Origin: Streptomyces griseofuscus
GTDB taxonomy: Bacteria; Actinomycetota; Actinomycetes; Streptomycetales; Streptomycetaceae
DNA length: 64,000 bases
Direction of reading: 5' to 3'
Assembly: GCF_014673495.1 (NCBI RefSeq)
Contig: NZ_CP051006.1
Span: 5,456,001 to 5,520,000, forward strand
A program made the translations under genes and the position numbers. Positions within the stretch are counted from its first letter, which is position 1; every line of letters starts with the position of its first letter. A model generated the notes under the pieces. That model did not search any database. It was not told where the DNA came from and worked only from the letters and a program-made list of their open reading frames with translations. This document shows positions 52,079 to 61,272 of this stretch, one piece after another.

Positions 52079-52651
52079 ATGAGCGGTCAGGACATGGAAC
52101 GGACGCCGTTCGTACGGGAATTCCGGCCGATCCGCCGCCGTGGCATCGAGCGGCTCGCCCGGGAGCAGTGGGGCGAGGGCCGGTCCGTCTGGGCGACGGA
52201 CATCGGGGGCCGTGAACTCGCCGTCGACTCCGTCGAGGTGACGCATGAGCCCGCGTCGGCGGGCGTCGCCGGGGTCATGGGTCTGGACGAGGCCGTGAGC
52301 CTCTGCGTCCGCCGCCGTCGCTTCGTCCTCGACGGCAAGGCGGTCCTGCTGTCCACGTCCTACCTGCCGGCCGGCCTCGTCGCGAACTCCCCGATCACCG
52401 AGCCGGACACGGGCCCCGGCGGTGTCTACGCCCGCCTCGCCGACCTCGGCCACGCCCCGGCCCGCTTCCGTGAGGAACTCCGCTCCCGGATGCCCACCCG
52501 GCCCGAGGCCGACCGCCTGGAACTGCCGCCCGGCGCCCCCGTGATCCACCTCACCCGCACGGCCTTCGACGCGGAGGGCCGGGTGGTCGAGCTCAACGAG
52601 ATGGTCCTCGACTCCGCCGCGTACGTCCTGGAGTACGACTTCGAGGCGTGA
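52079..52651 (+). CDS. UTRA-domain protein lacking the GntR DNA-binding half
   Basis: 190 residues. The whole protein corresponds to the C-terminal ligand-binding UTRA domain of HutC-type GntR regulators: FRPIRRRGIERLAREQWG, RRRRFVLDGKAVLLSTSYLPAGLV, GGVYARLADLGHAPARFREE and the end AAYVLEYDF. The usual N-terminal winged helix of about 70 residues is absent, and upstream in-frame sequence (52004-52078) does not encode one. It may be a stand-alone effector-binding protein or a truncated regulator. The ATG at 52079 follows GGGGTGGG. Confidence 0.75.
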   Translation: MSGQDMERTPFVREFRPIRRRGIERLAREQWGEGRSVWATDIGGRELAVDSVEVTHEPASAGVAGVMGLDEAVSLCVRRRRFVLDGKAVLLSTSYLPAGLVANSPITEPDTGPGGVYARLADLGHAPARFREELRSRMPTRPEADRLELPPGAPVIHLTRTAFDAEGRVVELNEMVLDSAAYVLEYDFEA

Positions 52652-52834
52652 CCCGGCCGCGCCTCAAGGCGGGATTCGTCCCGCTCCGTCATGGACGAAG
52701 CATTGCCGGCTGCTGGCCAGTTGGAGCGCTCACTTTGAGAACATGTGTGCAACTTCCGATCGCCCTTGCGAGTCAAAGGGCCGTACGTGCCCGCAAGGGG
52801 TGCGTTCACACGTCGTTTTCAGGGGGACCCCTCC

Positions 52835-53755
52835 ATGACCCACCGCTTCAGCCGGCGCGCCAAGGCGTCGGCCGCGGCGCTCGGTGCCGCGCTGCTCATA
52901 CCCACCGTCGCGGCCGCCACCCCGGCCGCCGCGACGACGCCCGCCGTGAGCTGCACGTCGGGCAAGGCCGGCCTCGCCGCCAAGCTGACCAAGGACATCA
53001 CCGCGGCGCTCGCGAACCGCAAGAGCACCGTCGCCATCGGCCTGTACGACCGCAGTACCAAGACCACCTGCACCCTGCGCGGCACCACCGCGTACGACTC
53101 GGCCAGCACCGTCAAGGTCACCGTGCTCGCCACCCTGCTGTGGGACGCCAAGAAGCACAACCGGTACCTGACGAGCACCGAGACCTCGCTCGCCACCGCC
53201 ATGATCACCAAGTCGGACAACGACGCCACCAGCAAGCTGTGGAAGCAGCTGGGCCTGACGAAGATCAAGGGCTTCCTGGCCGCCGCCAAGATGACCAAGA
53301 CCGTGCCGGGCAGCGGCGGTTACTGGGGCCTGACCCAGGAGAACGCCGCCGACGAGCAGAAGCTGCTCCAGCTGGTCACCGCCAAGAACAGCGTGCTCAG
53401 TGACAACTCCCGCGCGTACATACAGAAGTTGATGGGGCAGGTCGTCTCCGACCAGCGGTGGGGCACCCCCGCCGGCGCGCCGTCCACCGTCTCCGTGCAC
53501 GTCAAGAACGGCTGGCTCCAGCGCTCCACGCACGGCTGGCGCGTGCACAGCCTCGGCACCTTCAACGGCGCGGGCCACGACTACATGATGTCCGTGCTGA
53601 CCCAGGACAACAGCACCATGGACTACGGCGTCACGACCATCCAGAACGTCGCCAAGGCCATCCACAAGGACCTCGTGCCGACCACCGCCAAGACGGCGCG
53701 CTACGTGCCCACGAGCAGGCCCAGCGAGGCGTTCGTCGCCGCGCCCGCACAGTAG
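52835..53755 (+). CDS. Secreted class-A-beta-lactamase-like serine hydrolase
   Basis: 306 residues. The Sec signal peptide (about 1-33) ends near AAA-TTP. The active-site triad of the penicillin-binding/class A fold is visible: S91-T-V-K94, S127-D-N129 and K224-N-G226 in place of KTG. The omega-loop Glu166 motif of true beta-lactamases is not obvious, so it may be a cell-wall hydrolase-like protein rather than an antibiotic-resistance enzyme. The Ala/Thr-rich mature N-terminus is typical of exported Streptomyces proteins. Confidence 0.85.
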   Translation: MTHRFSRRAKASAAALGAALLIPTVAAATPAAATTPAVSCTSGKAGLAAKLTKDITAALANRKSTVAIGLYDRSTKTTCTLRGTTAYDSASTVKVTVLATLLWDAKKHNRYLTSTETSLATAMITKSDNDATSKLWKQLGLTKIKGFLAAAKMTKTVPGSGGYWGLTQENAADEQKLLQLVTAKNSVLSDNSRAYIQKLMGQVVSDQRWGTPAGAPSTVSVHVKNGWLQRSTHGWRVHSLGTFNGAGHDYMMSVLTQDNSTMDYGVTTIQNVAKAIHKDLVPTTAKTARYVPTSRPSEAFVAAPAQ

Positions 53756-53827
53756 CCACAAGCTTTCATCACGAAGTCAACACAGAGGCTCCCGCGCGTA
53801 GTTGACTCACCGCTACGGTGATCGACT

Positions 53828-54877
53828 ATGCGCCTGAGACATGTCATAGCCACCCTCACCGCCGGCCTGGCGGCCGCCACCACGCTGACCGCCGCCGGGC
53901 CCGCCGCGGCCCAGCCCGCCCACCTCGGCTCCAACACACGCGCGGGCCACGCCTGTTCGTCCACCGTCTCCATCGACCGCTTCTCCGACGCGCTCGACAA
54001 GACGACGTACAACGGCACCTTCGTCGGCAACTTCTCCGCCCTCGCCGTGGACCGCGACGGATCGCTCGCCGCCCTGGAGGACCGGTCCCAGCTGTTCGAC
54101 CTGGACGCCCGGACGCTCCAGCCGAAGTCCGCCGTCCACCTCGCGGACGAGAACGGCGCCGACCTGGACTCCGAGGGCCTGGTCATCGACCGCGACGGCA
54201 CCCGCCTCATCACCTCCGAGGTGGAGCCCTCCATCCGGCGCTACTCCCGTGACGGCAAGATCCTCGACCGGCTCCCCGTGCCGTCCGCCCTCCTCGTCGC
54301 CCCCGCGGGCCGCGCCACCTCCAACCAGACCTTCGAGGGTCTGACCCTGCTGCCCGGCGGCCACACCCTCCTCGCGTCCATGGAGGACCCGATCGCGGGC
54401 GACAACGCCGACCTCGTCCGCTTCCAGACCTGGACCCGGACCAAGGGCGACCACTTCCGGCTCGCCGCGCAGTACGCGTACCGCATCGACGCCGGGCTCG
54501 GCGTACCCGAGGTGCAGGCCACGCCCGACGGCCGGCTCCTCGTCCTGGAGCGCGGCTTCACCGCGGGCGTCGGCAACACCGTCCGCCTCTACCTGGCCGA
54601 CCCGCGCCACGCCACGGACACCAGCGGCATCGAGAACCTCACCGGCCAGAGCGGCGTCCGGGTGATGAAGAAGACGCTGCTCGCCGACATCGCCGACTGC
54701 CCCTCCCTCGGCGCCACCGCCAAGGAGACCCAGCCCAACCCGCTCCTGGACAACATCGAGGGCATGGCCGTCACGGACCGCGACCGCACCGGCCGCCTGA
54801 AGGTCGTCCTGGTCAGCGACGACAACCAGAACCCGGTCCAGATCACGCGCTTCTACTACCTGCGGGTGCGCGTCTGA
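53828..54877 (+). CDS. Secreted esterase-like/phytase-like beta-propeller protein
   Basis: 349 residues. Signal peptide 1-28 (cleavage near AAA-QP). The mature part resembles the esterase-like activity of phytase family: FVGNFSALAVDRDGSLAALEDRSQLF, ENGADLDSEGLVIDRDGTRLITSEVEPSIRRY, NQTFEGLTLLPGGHTLLASMED, LDNIEGMAVTDRDRTGRLKVVLVSDDNQNP. These repeated blade motifs suit a propeller with acidic metal sites. Probably releases phosphate or hydrolyses esters outside the cell. Follows the serine hydrolase gene by 72 bp in the same direction. Confidence 0.85.
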   Translation: MRLRHVIATLTAGLAAATTLTAAGPAAAQPAHLGSNTRAGHACSSTVSIDRFSDALDKTTYNGTFVGNFSALAVDRDGSLAALEDRSQLFDLDARTLQPKSAVHLADENGADLDSEGLVIDRDGTRLITSEVEPSIRRYSRDGKILDRLPVPSALLVAPAGRATSNQTFEGLTLLPGGHTLLASMEDPIAGDNADLVRFQTWTRTKGDHFRLAAQYAYRIDAGLGVPEVQATPDGRLLVLERGFTAGVGNTVRLYLADPRHATDTSGIENLTGQSGVRVMKKTLLADIADCPSLGATAKETQPNPLLDNIEGMAVTDRDRTGRLKVVLVSDDNQNPVQITRFYYLRVRV

Positions 54878-54960
54878 CAGCCGATTGTTACGGCGGGATG
54901 AAATCGCCCCGCGCCCGCGTTGGTGCCTTCCGGAAAAGTACGACAACCGGGAGGCACCGC

Positions 54961-57900
54961 GTGGAACCACATCGGGCATGGGCACGACGACTCGCGGGCT
55001 ACGCATGGCGCTACCCCAAGGACGTCCTCCTCGCCCTCGGCTCCTCGCTCGCCGGTATGGCCGTCACCGCCGTCGTCCCCCTGATCACCAAGGTGATCAT
55101 CGACGATGTGATCGGCGCCCACACCCGCTCCATGGCCCCCTGGGCCGGCGCCCTCGTCGCCGCCGCCGTGCTCGTCTACGCCGCCACCTACGTCCGCCGC
55201 TACTACGGCGGCCGGCTCGCCCTCGACGTCCAGCACGACCTGCGGACGGAGATGTACGACACGATCACCCGACTCGACGGCCGCCGCCAGGACGAGCTGT
55301 CGACCGGGCAGGTCGTGGGCCGCGCCACCAGCGACCTCCAGCTGATCCAGGGCCTGCTCTTCATGCTCCCGATGACCATCGGGAACGTGCTGCTCTTCCT
55401 CGTCTCCCTGGTGATCATGGCGTGGCTGTCGCTGCCGCTGACCCTCGTCGCCCTCGCCGTCGCCCCGGCGCTCGGCTGGATCGCCCGGCGCAGCCGCAGC
55501 AAGCTGCACCCCGCCACCTGGTACGCCCAGGCCCAGGCCGCCGCCGTCGCGGGCGTGGTCGACGGCGCGGTGAGCGGCGTACGCGTGGTCAAGGGCTTTG
55601 GGCAGGAGGCGCAGGAGACCGGCAAGCTGCGCGAGGTCGGCCGCAAGCTGTTCGCGGGCCGGCTGCGCACCATCCGCCTGAACAGCAGGTACACCCCCGC
55701 CCTCCAGTCCGTCCCGGCGCTCGGCCAGGTCGCCATGCTCGCCCTCGGCGGCTGGCTCGCGGTGCGCGGGCACATCACGCTGGGCACCTTCGTCGCCTTC
55801 TCCACCTACCTCGCCCAGCTGGTCGGCCCGGTCCGCATGCTCGCGATGGTCCTCACCGTCGGCCAGCAGGCCCGCGCCGGCACCGAACGCGTCCTGGAGC
55901 TGATCGACACCGAGCCGACCATGAAGGACGGCACCCGGGAGCTGCCCGCCGACGCGCCCGCTACCGTCGAGTTCGACGACGTGTCCTTCGGGTACGCCGA
56001 CGACACCAAGGTCCTGGACGGGCTCAGCTTCGAGATACGCCAGGGTGAGACGCTGGCCGTGGTCGGCTCCTCCGGCTCCGGCAAGTCCACCCTCTCCCTG
56101 CTCCTGCCGCGCTTCTACGACGTCACCCACGGCGCCGTCCTGATCGGCGGCCACGACGTCCGCGAGCTGACCCACTCCTCGCTGCGCGCCGCGATCGGAC
56201 TGGTCCCGGAGGACTCGTTCCTCTTCTCCGACACGGTCCGCTCCAACATCGCGTACGGCCGCCCCGACGCCACCCAGGACGAGATCGAGGCCGCCGCCCG
56301 CGCCGCCCAGGCCGACCGCTTCATCCGGGAACTGCCCGAGGGCTACGACACCAAGGTCGGCGAGCACGGCCTCACCCTCTCCGGCGGCCAGCGCCAGCGC
56401 GTCGCGCTCGCCCGCGCCCTGCTCACCGACCCCCGCCTGCTGGTCCTGGACGACGCCACCTCCGCCGTGGACGCCCGCGTCGAACACGAGATCCACGAGG
56501 CACTCAAGGAGGTCATGCGCGGCCGTACGACCCTGCTGATCGCCCACCGCCGCTCCACCCTGAACCTCGCCGACCGCATCGCCGTACTCGACCGCGGCCG
56601 GCTCGCCGACCTCGGCACCCACGAGGAGCTCCAGCGCCGCTCCGCCCTCTACCGCAGGCTGCTGACCGACCCGGACGAGCTGGGCGGCGTCTCGCCCGGC
56701 CACACCCCGCCGGAGGACGGCGAGCCGGTCGAGGACGACAGCCTGCGGGCCGAGCTGGACGCCGAGTACGACGCCGAGCGCGGCGTCACCCCCCACCTGT
56801 GGACCGGTGACCGCGCGCCGAAGGACATGGCGCTGGCCGGCACCCCCGCCACCCCCGCACTCCTCGCCCAGGTGGACGCCCTGCCCCCGGCCGCCGACAC
56901 CCCCGACGTCGACGAGGACAAGGCGGTACGGCCCGAGGACTCCTACGGCCTGCGCCGGCTGCTGCACGGCTTCGGGCTGCCGCTGCTGGTCAGCCTGGCG
57001 CTGGTCGCCGTCGACGCGGGCGCGAGCCTGGTGCTGCCGGTGCTGATCCGGCACGGCATCGACGCGGGCGTCACCAAGCTGGCCATCGGCGCCGTCTGGT
57101 CGGCCTCGCTGCTCGCCCTGCTGGTGGTGCTGGTGCAGTGGGTCGCGCAGATCGGCGAGACGAGGATGACCGGCCGTACCGGCGAACGCGTCCTCTACAC
57201 GCTCCGGCTCAAGATCTTCGCCCACCTCCAGCGGCTCGGCCTCGACTACTACGAGCGCGAGCTGACCGGCCGGGTGATGACCCGGATGACCACCGACGTC
57301 GACGCGCTGAGCACCTTCCTCCAGACCGGCCTGGTCACCGCGTTCGTCTCGGTCGTCACCTTCTTCGGCATCATGGTCGTCCTGCTGGTGATCGACATCC
57401 AGCTCGCCCTGGTCGTCTTCGTCACGCTGCCCCCGCTGATCATCGCCACCTTCTTCTTCCGCCGGGCCAGCGTGAAGGCGTACGAGCTCGCCCGCGAGCG
57501 CGTCTCCTCGGTCAACGCCGATCTCCAGGAGTCGGTGTCCGGGCTGCGGATCGTGCAGGCGTTCCGCCGCGAGCGGGACGGCGGCCGGCGGTTCGCCGGG
57601 CGCAGCGACGGCTATCGCGCGGCCCGGCTGCGCGGCCAGTGGCTGATATCGATCTACTTCCCGTTCGTCCAGCTGCTGTCCTCGCTCGCCGCGGCCGCGG
57701 TGCTGATCGCGGGCGCGGGCCGGGTGGAGGCCGCCACCCTCACCACCGGCGCCCTGGTCGCCTACCTCCTCTACATCGACCTCTTCTTCGCCCCCGTGCA
57801 GCAGCTGTCCCAGGTCTTCGACGGCTACCAGCAGGCCACCGTCTCCCTCGGCCGTATCCAGGAGCTGCTGCGCGAGCCCACGTCCACGAAGGAGGCGGAG

Positions 57901-58686
57901 CAGCCGCGCGATGTCACGTCGTTGCGCGGCGACATCGCCTTCGAGGGCGTGTCCTTCGCGTACGGCGAGGACGAAGCCGCCCTCGCCGACGTCGAGTTGA
58001 CGATCCCCGCAGGTCAGACGGTCGCCTTCGTCGGCGAGACCGGCGCCGGAAAGTCCACGCTGGTCAAGCTGGTGGCCCGGTTCTACGACCCGACGGCCGG
58101 GCGGGTCACCGTCGACGGCACCGATCTGCGCGACCTGGACCTGACCGCCTACCGGCACCGGCTCGGCGTGGTGCCGCAGGAGGCGTACCTGTTCCCGGGC
58201 ACCGTCCGGGACGCCATCGCCTACGGCCGCCCCGATGCCACCGACGCCGAGGTGGAGGCGGCCGCGCGGGCGGTCGGCGCGCACGAGATGATCGCCACCC
58301 TCGACGGCGGCTATCTGCACGAGGTCGCCGAGCGCGGCCGCAACCTCTCGGCCGGCCAGCGCCAGCTGATCGCGCTCGCCCGCGCCGAACTGGTCGACCC
58401 GGACATCCTGCTCCTGGACGAGGCCACGGCCGCGCTGGACCTGGCCACCGAAGCCCAGGTCAACCAGGCCACCGACCGCCTCGCCGGCCGTCGTACCACG
58501 CTGGTGGTCGCCCACCGGCTGACCACCGCCGCCCGCGCCGACCGGGTGGTGGTCATGGACCACGGCCGGGTCGCCGAGGACGGCACCCACGAGGAACTGC
58601 TCGCCCTCGGCGGCCGGTACGCCGAGCTGTGGCGGACCTTCGCCGGGCGCGCCGAGCCGGAGGAGCCGGTGGGCGCGGTCCGCTGA
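54961..58686 (+). CDS. Fused heterodimeric-type ABC exporter (TMD-NBD-TMD-NBD)
   Basis: 1241 residues in one chain. TMD1 about 20-310, NBD1 about 335-570 (Walker A GSSGSGKST 369-377, signature LSGGQ 473-477, Walker B LVLDD with D498), acidic linker about 570-660, TMD2 about 665-970, NBD2 about 990-1230 (Walker A GETGAGKST 1025-1033, signature LSAGQ, Walker B LLLDE with E1154). In NBD1 the catalytic Glu is Asp and the Q-loop Gln is Glu (VPEDS), so one ATP site is degenerate, as in heterodimeric multidrug exporters. The GTG at 54961 follows GGGAGG. The substrate is unknown. Confidence 0.94.
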   Translation: MEPHRAWARRLAGYAWRYPKDVLLALGSSLAGMAVTAVVPLITKVIIDDVIGAHTRSMAPWAGALVAAAVLVYAATYVRRYYGGRLALDVQHDLRTEMYDTITRLDGRRQDELSTGQVVGRATSDLQLIQGLLFMLPMTIGNVLLFLVSLVIMAWLSLPLTLVALAVAPALGWIARRSRSKLHPATWYAQAQAAAVAGVVDGAVSGVRVVKGFGQEAQETGKLREVGRKLFAGRLRTIRLNSRYTPALQSVPALGQVAMLALGGWLAVRGHITLGTFVAFSTYLAQLVGPVRMLAMVLTVGQQARAGTERVLELIDTEPTMKDGTRELPADAPATVEFDDVSFGYADDTKVLDGLSFEIRQGETLAVVGSSGSGKSTLSLLLPRFYDVTHGAVLIGGHDVRELTHSSLRAAIGLVPEDSFLFSDTVRSNIAYGRPDATQDEIEAAARAAQADRFIRELPEGYDTKVGEHGLTLSGGQRQRVALARALLTDPRLLVLDDATSAVDARVEHEIHEALKEVMRGRTTLLIAHRRSTLNLADRIAVLDRGRLADLGTHEELQRRSALYRRLLTDPDELGGVSPGHTPPEDGEPVEDDSLRAELDAEYDAERGVTPHLWTGDRAPKDMALAGTPATPALLAQVDALPPAADTPDVDEDKAVRPEDSYGLRRLLHGFGLPLLVSLALVAVDAGASLVLPVLIRHGIDAGVTKLAIGAVWSASLLALLVVLVQWVAQIGETRMTGRTGERVLYTLRLKIFAHLQRLGLDYYERELTGRVMTRMTTDVDALSTFLQTGLVTAFVSVVTFFGIMVVLLVIDIQLALVVFVTLPPLIIATFFFRRASVKAYELARERVSSVNADLQESVSGLRIVQAFRRERDGGRRFAGRSDGYRAARLRGQWLISIYFPFVQLLSSLAAAAVLIAGAGRVEAATLTTGALVAYLLYIDLFFAPVQQLSQVFDGYQQATVSLGRIQELLREPTSTKEAEQPRDVTSLRGDIAFEGVSFAYGEDEAALADVELTIPAGQTVAFVGETGAGKSTLVKLVARFYDPTAGRVTVDGTDLRDLDLTAYRHRLGVVPQEAYLFPGTVRDAIAYGRPDATDAEVEAAARAVGAHEMIATLDGGYLHEVAERGRNLSAGQRQLIALARAELVDPDILLLDEATAALDLATEAQVNQATDRLAGRRTTLVVAHRLTTAARADRVVVMDHGRVAEDGTHEELLALGGRYAELWRTFAGRAEPEEPVGAVR

Positions 58687-58688
58687 GC

Positions 58689-58726
58689 GCCGCTGATCCG
58701 CGCGGATGCCGTTGATCCGCGCGGAT
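58689..58726. repeat. 19-bp x2 tandem repeat with palindrome
   Basis: Two units GCCG(C/T)TGATCCGCGCGGAT each contain the palindrome ATCCGCGCGGAT (58696-58707 and 58715-58726). They lie 3 bp after the ABC exporter stop. The function could be terminator, operator or slippage product. Confidence 0.8.
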
Positions 58727-58819
58727 GACGATCGTGCAACCATCCGGCATACCCCCTGCGTCGTACATGCGTACGGCCGCCGGGGGACGGCCTGGACGCG
58801 TTTCAGGGAGGACGAACAC

Positions 58820-59209
58820 GTGGAAAGTGGTGCGATACGCCGGCGTCTCACGCTCGGTCCGGTCCTGCTGGCCGCGGCCGGACTGCTGGCCTTCGCGGCC
58901 GCCGGCACCGCACAGGCGGCACCCAGCAGCTGCTCGGGGGAACAGGTCAGAACCCTCTCCTTCGCCTCCGGCGTCACCCGCGTCTACCGGCAGGGCGACT
59001 ACATCTGCGCCATGACCCTCGCCCGCAGCCCCGGCACCGTCCGCGCGATGTCGGTCAGCGTCCAGGCCCGCGGCAGCCGCCCGGTCAAGGACAACGGGCG
59101 CTTTCTGCACCACGCCGGGCCGGTGACCGTGCACGCCGGGCACCGCTGTGTCTGGATCCGCGGCGCGGTCGGCCAGAACAGTGTCAGCTCGGGCTGGATC
59201 CTCTGCTGA
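58820..59209 (+). CDS. Small secreted protein, unknown
   Basis: 129 residues. Signal peptide about 1-38 (LTLGPVLLAAAGLLAFAAAGTAQAA). The mature 90 residues carry four cysteines (two probable disulfides) and a compact beta pattern (VRTLSFASGVTRVYRQGDYICAMTLAR, GHRCVWIRGAVGQNSVSSGWILC). No enzyme motif. GGGAGGA precedes the GTG start. Conserved-looking, probably Streptomyces-specific. Confidence 0.78.
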   Translation: MESGAIRRRLTLGPVLLAAAGLLAFAAAGTAQAAPSSCSGEQVRTLSFASGVTRVYRQGDYICAMTLARSPGTVRAMSVSVQARGSRPVKDNGRFLHHAGPVTVHAGHRCVWIRGAVGQNSVSSGWILC

Positions 59210-59259
59210 ACCGCCGCCCGCGTCGACACGCTGGCCGCTGTGCGTTCCCTTGACGGAAA

Positions 59260-59296
59260 GAAACTTCCCGGATATTGGTGACTCCTTGGAAGTTTC
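59260..59296. promoter_or_regulatory. Inverted repeat before GH3 gene
   Basis: GAAACTTCC (59260-59268) and GGAAGTTTC (59288-59296) form a 9-bp inverted repeat separated by 19 bp, 33-69 bp before the GTG of the GH3 gene. Likely operator half-sites or a leader hairpin. Confidence 0.45.
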
Positions 59297-59328
59297 CTTC
59301 AGCAGTTCTCCTCTGGGAAGGAGCGCAC

Positions 59329-61188
59329 GTGCCCGACACCAGCACGGGAAGCGACACCAGCAAGAGAGGCACAGGAAACACCGGGGGCGGCGCCCGGCTG
59401 TCCCGGCGGACCGTCCTCGCCGCGGGGGCCGGGATCACCGCCGCGCTGACCGTGCCCACCACGGCCCGCGCCGCCACCCCCGACGAGCGCCGCCTCAAGG
59501 CCCTGATCTCCAGGATGTCGCTCCAGGAGAAGGTCGGCCAGCTCTTCGTGATGCGGGTCTACGGCGCCTCCGCCACCGCCCCCGACCAGGCCGACATCGA
59601 CGCCAACCTCAGCGAGCTGGGCGTGCGCACCGCGGCCGAGCTGATCCAGAAGTACCGGGTCGGCGGGATCATCTACTTCACCTGGGCCCACAACACCCAG
59701 AACCCGTACCAGATCGCGGAGTTGTCCAACGGCATCCAGAAGGCGTCCCTGGACCAGCCGCGCGGCCTGCCGATGCTGATCGCCACCGACCAGGAGCACG
59801 GCGCGGTGTGCCGGGTGGGCGAACCCGCCACGCTCTTCCCCGGCGCGATGGCGATCGGGGCGGGCGGGTCCACGGCCGACGCGCGCACCCTCGGCCGGAT
59901 CTCCGGCACCGAACTGCGCGCCCTCGGCATCAACCAGGACTACTCGCCCGACGCCGATGTGAACGTCAACCCGGCCAACCCGGTGATCGGGGTGCGCTCC
60001 TTCGGCGCCGACCCGGCGGCGGTCGCGGAGCTGGTCGCGGCCGAGGTGAAGGGCTATCAGTCGGCTCACGTCGCCGCCACCGCCAAGCACTTCCCGGGCC
60101 ACGGGGACACCGCGGTCGACAGCCACTACGGCTTCCCGGTCATCACGCACAGCCGGGAGCTGTGGGAGAAGCTGGACGCGGTGCCGTTCCGGTCGGCGAT
60201 CGCGGCGGGCATCGACTCGATCATGACCGCGCACATCGAGTTCCCGGCCCTGGACGACTCCGGCGACCCGGCCACCCTCTCCGAGCCCATCCTCACCGGC
60301 ATCCTGCGCGGTGAACTCGGCTACGACGGCGTGGTGATCACCGACTCCCTCGGTATGGAGGGCGTGCGCACCAAGTACGGCGACGACCGGGTGCCGGTGC
60401 TCGCGCTGAAGGCCGGCGTGGACCAGTTGCTCAATCCGCCGTCCATCGACACGGCCTGGAACGCGGTCCTGAAGGCCGTCCAGGACGGTGAGCTGACCGA
60501 GGCCCGCCTCGACGAATCGATCCTGCGCATCCTGCGGCTGAAGTCCCGGCTCGGCCTCTTCGACGGCGTCCACGTGGACCGGAAGGGCGTCGACCACGCG
60601 GTCGGCACCAAGTCCCATCTGGCCACGGCCGACCGCATCGCCGAGCGCACGACGACCCTGCTGGTCAACGAGGACGGCACTCTGCCCCTGAACCGCCGTA
60701 CCCAGCACCGCCTTCTGGTGGTCGGTGCCGACCCGGACTCCCCGTCCGGTACGACGGGCCCGCCGACCGGCGTCCTGGCCGCCGCCCTCACCGAGGCGGG
60801 CTTCACCGCCACCGCTCTGCCGACCGGCACGAGTCCGTCCGCGGCGGCCATCGACCGGGCGGTGGCCGCCGCCCAGGACGCGGACGCGGTGGTGGTCGGC
60901 ACCTACAACGTGAGCGCGAGCAGCTCCCAACGCACCCTGGTGGAACGCCTGTCGGCGACCGGAAAGCCCGTGGTGGCGCTCGCCGTGCGCAACCCCTACG
61001 ACGTGGCCCAACTCCCCGGTGTCCGGGCCTGCCTGGCGTCGTACTGCTGGACCGACGTCGAACTCCGGGCCGCCGCGAAGGTGATCGCGGGCCGCGTCAA
61101 GCCGCGCGGCAAGCTCCCCGTGCCGGTGCAGCGGGCCGACGACCCGACGAAGATCCTGTACCCCATCGGCCACGGTCTGACCTACTAG
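59329..61188 (+). CDS. Secreted GH3 beta-N-acetylglucosaminidase (NagZ-like)
   Basis: 619 residues. A twin-arginine signal (LSRRTVLAAGAGITAALTV, about 24-42) exports the folded protein. The GH3 barrel has the NagZ-type loop KHFPGHGDT (253-261) with general-acid H at 258/266 (KHFPGHG...DSH) and nucleophile D339 in VITDSLGM. A C-terminal alpha/beta sandwich follows (about 440-619). It removes terminal GlcNAc from chito-oligosaccharides or peptidoglycan fragments. GGAAGGAG precedes the GTG start. Works in the same pathway as the GH18 and GH20 enzymes in this window. Confidence 0.93.
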   Translation: MPDTSTGSDTSKRGTGNTGGGARLSRRTVLAAGAGITAALTVPTTARAATPDERRLKALISRMSLQEKVGQLFVMRVYGASATAPDQADIDANLSELGVRTAAELIQKYRVGGIIYFTWAHNTQNPYQIAELSNGIQKASLDQPRGLPMLIATDQEHGAVCRVGEPATLFPGAMAIGAGGSTADARTLGRISGTELRALGINQDYSPDADVNVNPANPVIGVRSFGADPAAVAELVAAEVKGYQSAHVAATAKHFPGHGDTAVDSHYGFPVITHSRELWEKLDAVPFRSAIAAGIDSIMTAHIEFPALDDSGDPATLSEPILTGILRGELGYDGVVITDSLGMEGVRTKYGDDRVPVLALKAGVDQLLNPPSIDTAWNAVLKAVQDGELTEARLDESILRILRLKSRLGLFDGVHVDRKGVDHAVGTKSHLATADRIAERTTTLLVNEDGTLPLNRRTQHRLLVVGADPDSPSGTTGPPTGVLAAALTEAGFTATALPTGTSPSAAAIDRAVAAAQDADAVVVGTYNVSASSSQRTLVERLSATGKPVVALAVRNPYDVAQLPGVRACLASYCWTDVELRAAAKVIAGRVKPRGKLPVPVQRADDPTKILYPIGHGLTY

Positions 61189-61209
61189 GGCCGACCTACC
61201 AGGACGGTC

Positions 61210-61242
61210 GGACCCCCGCCGGGCCGCGCCCGACGGGGGTCC
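61210..61242. terminator. Bidirectional terminator after GH3 gene
   Basis: GGACCCCCG pairs with CGGGGGTCC across a 15-nt loop between the convergent GH3 and epimerase genes. Confidence 0.72.
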
Positions 61243-61272
61243 ACCGGCTACGCCCCACAGGGCCCCACCGGG

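Noticed and set aside
52835..53755. Antibiotic-resistance beta-lactamase
   Set aside because: SxxK, SDN and KNG are present, but the omega-loop Glu is not evident and KTG is replaced, so resistance cannot be claimed.
54856..58977. 1373-codon minus-strand open frame across the ABC exporter
   Set aside because: The plus-strand protein has complete ABC motifs; the reverse frame is low-complexity GC-skew shadow.
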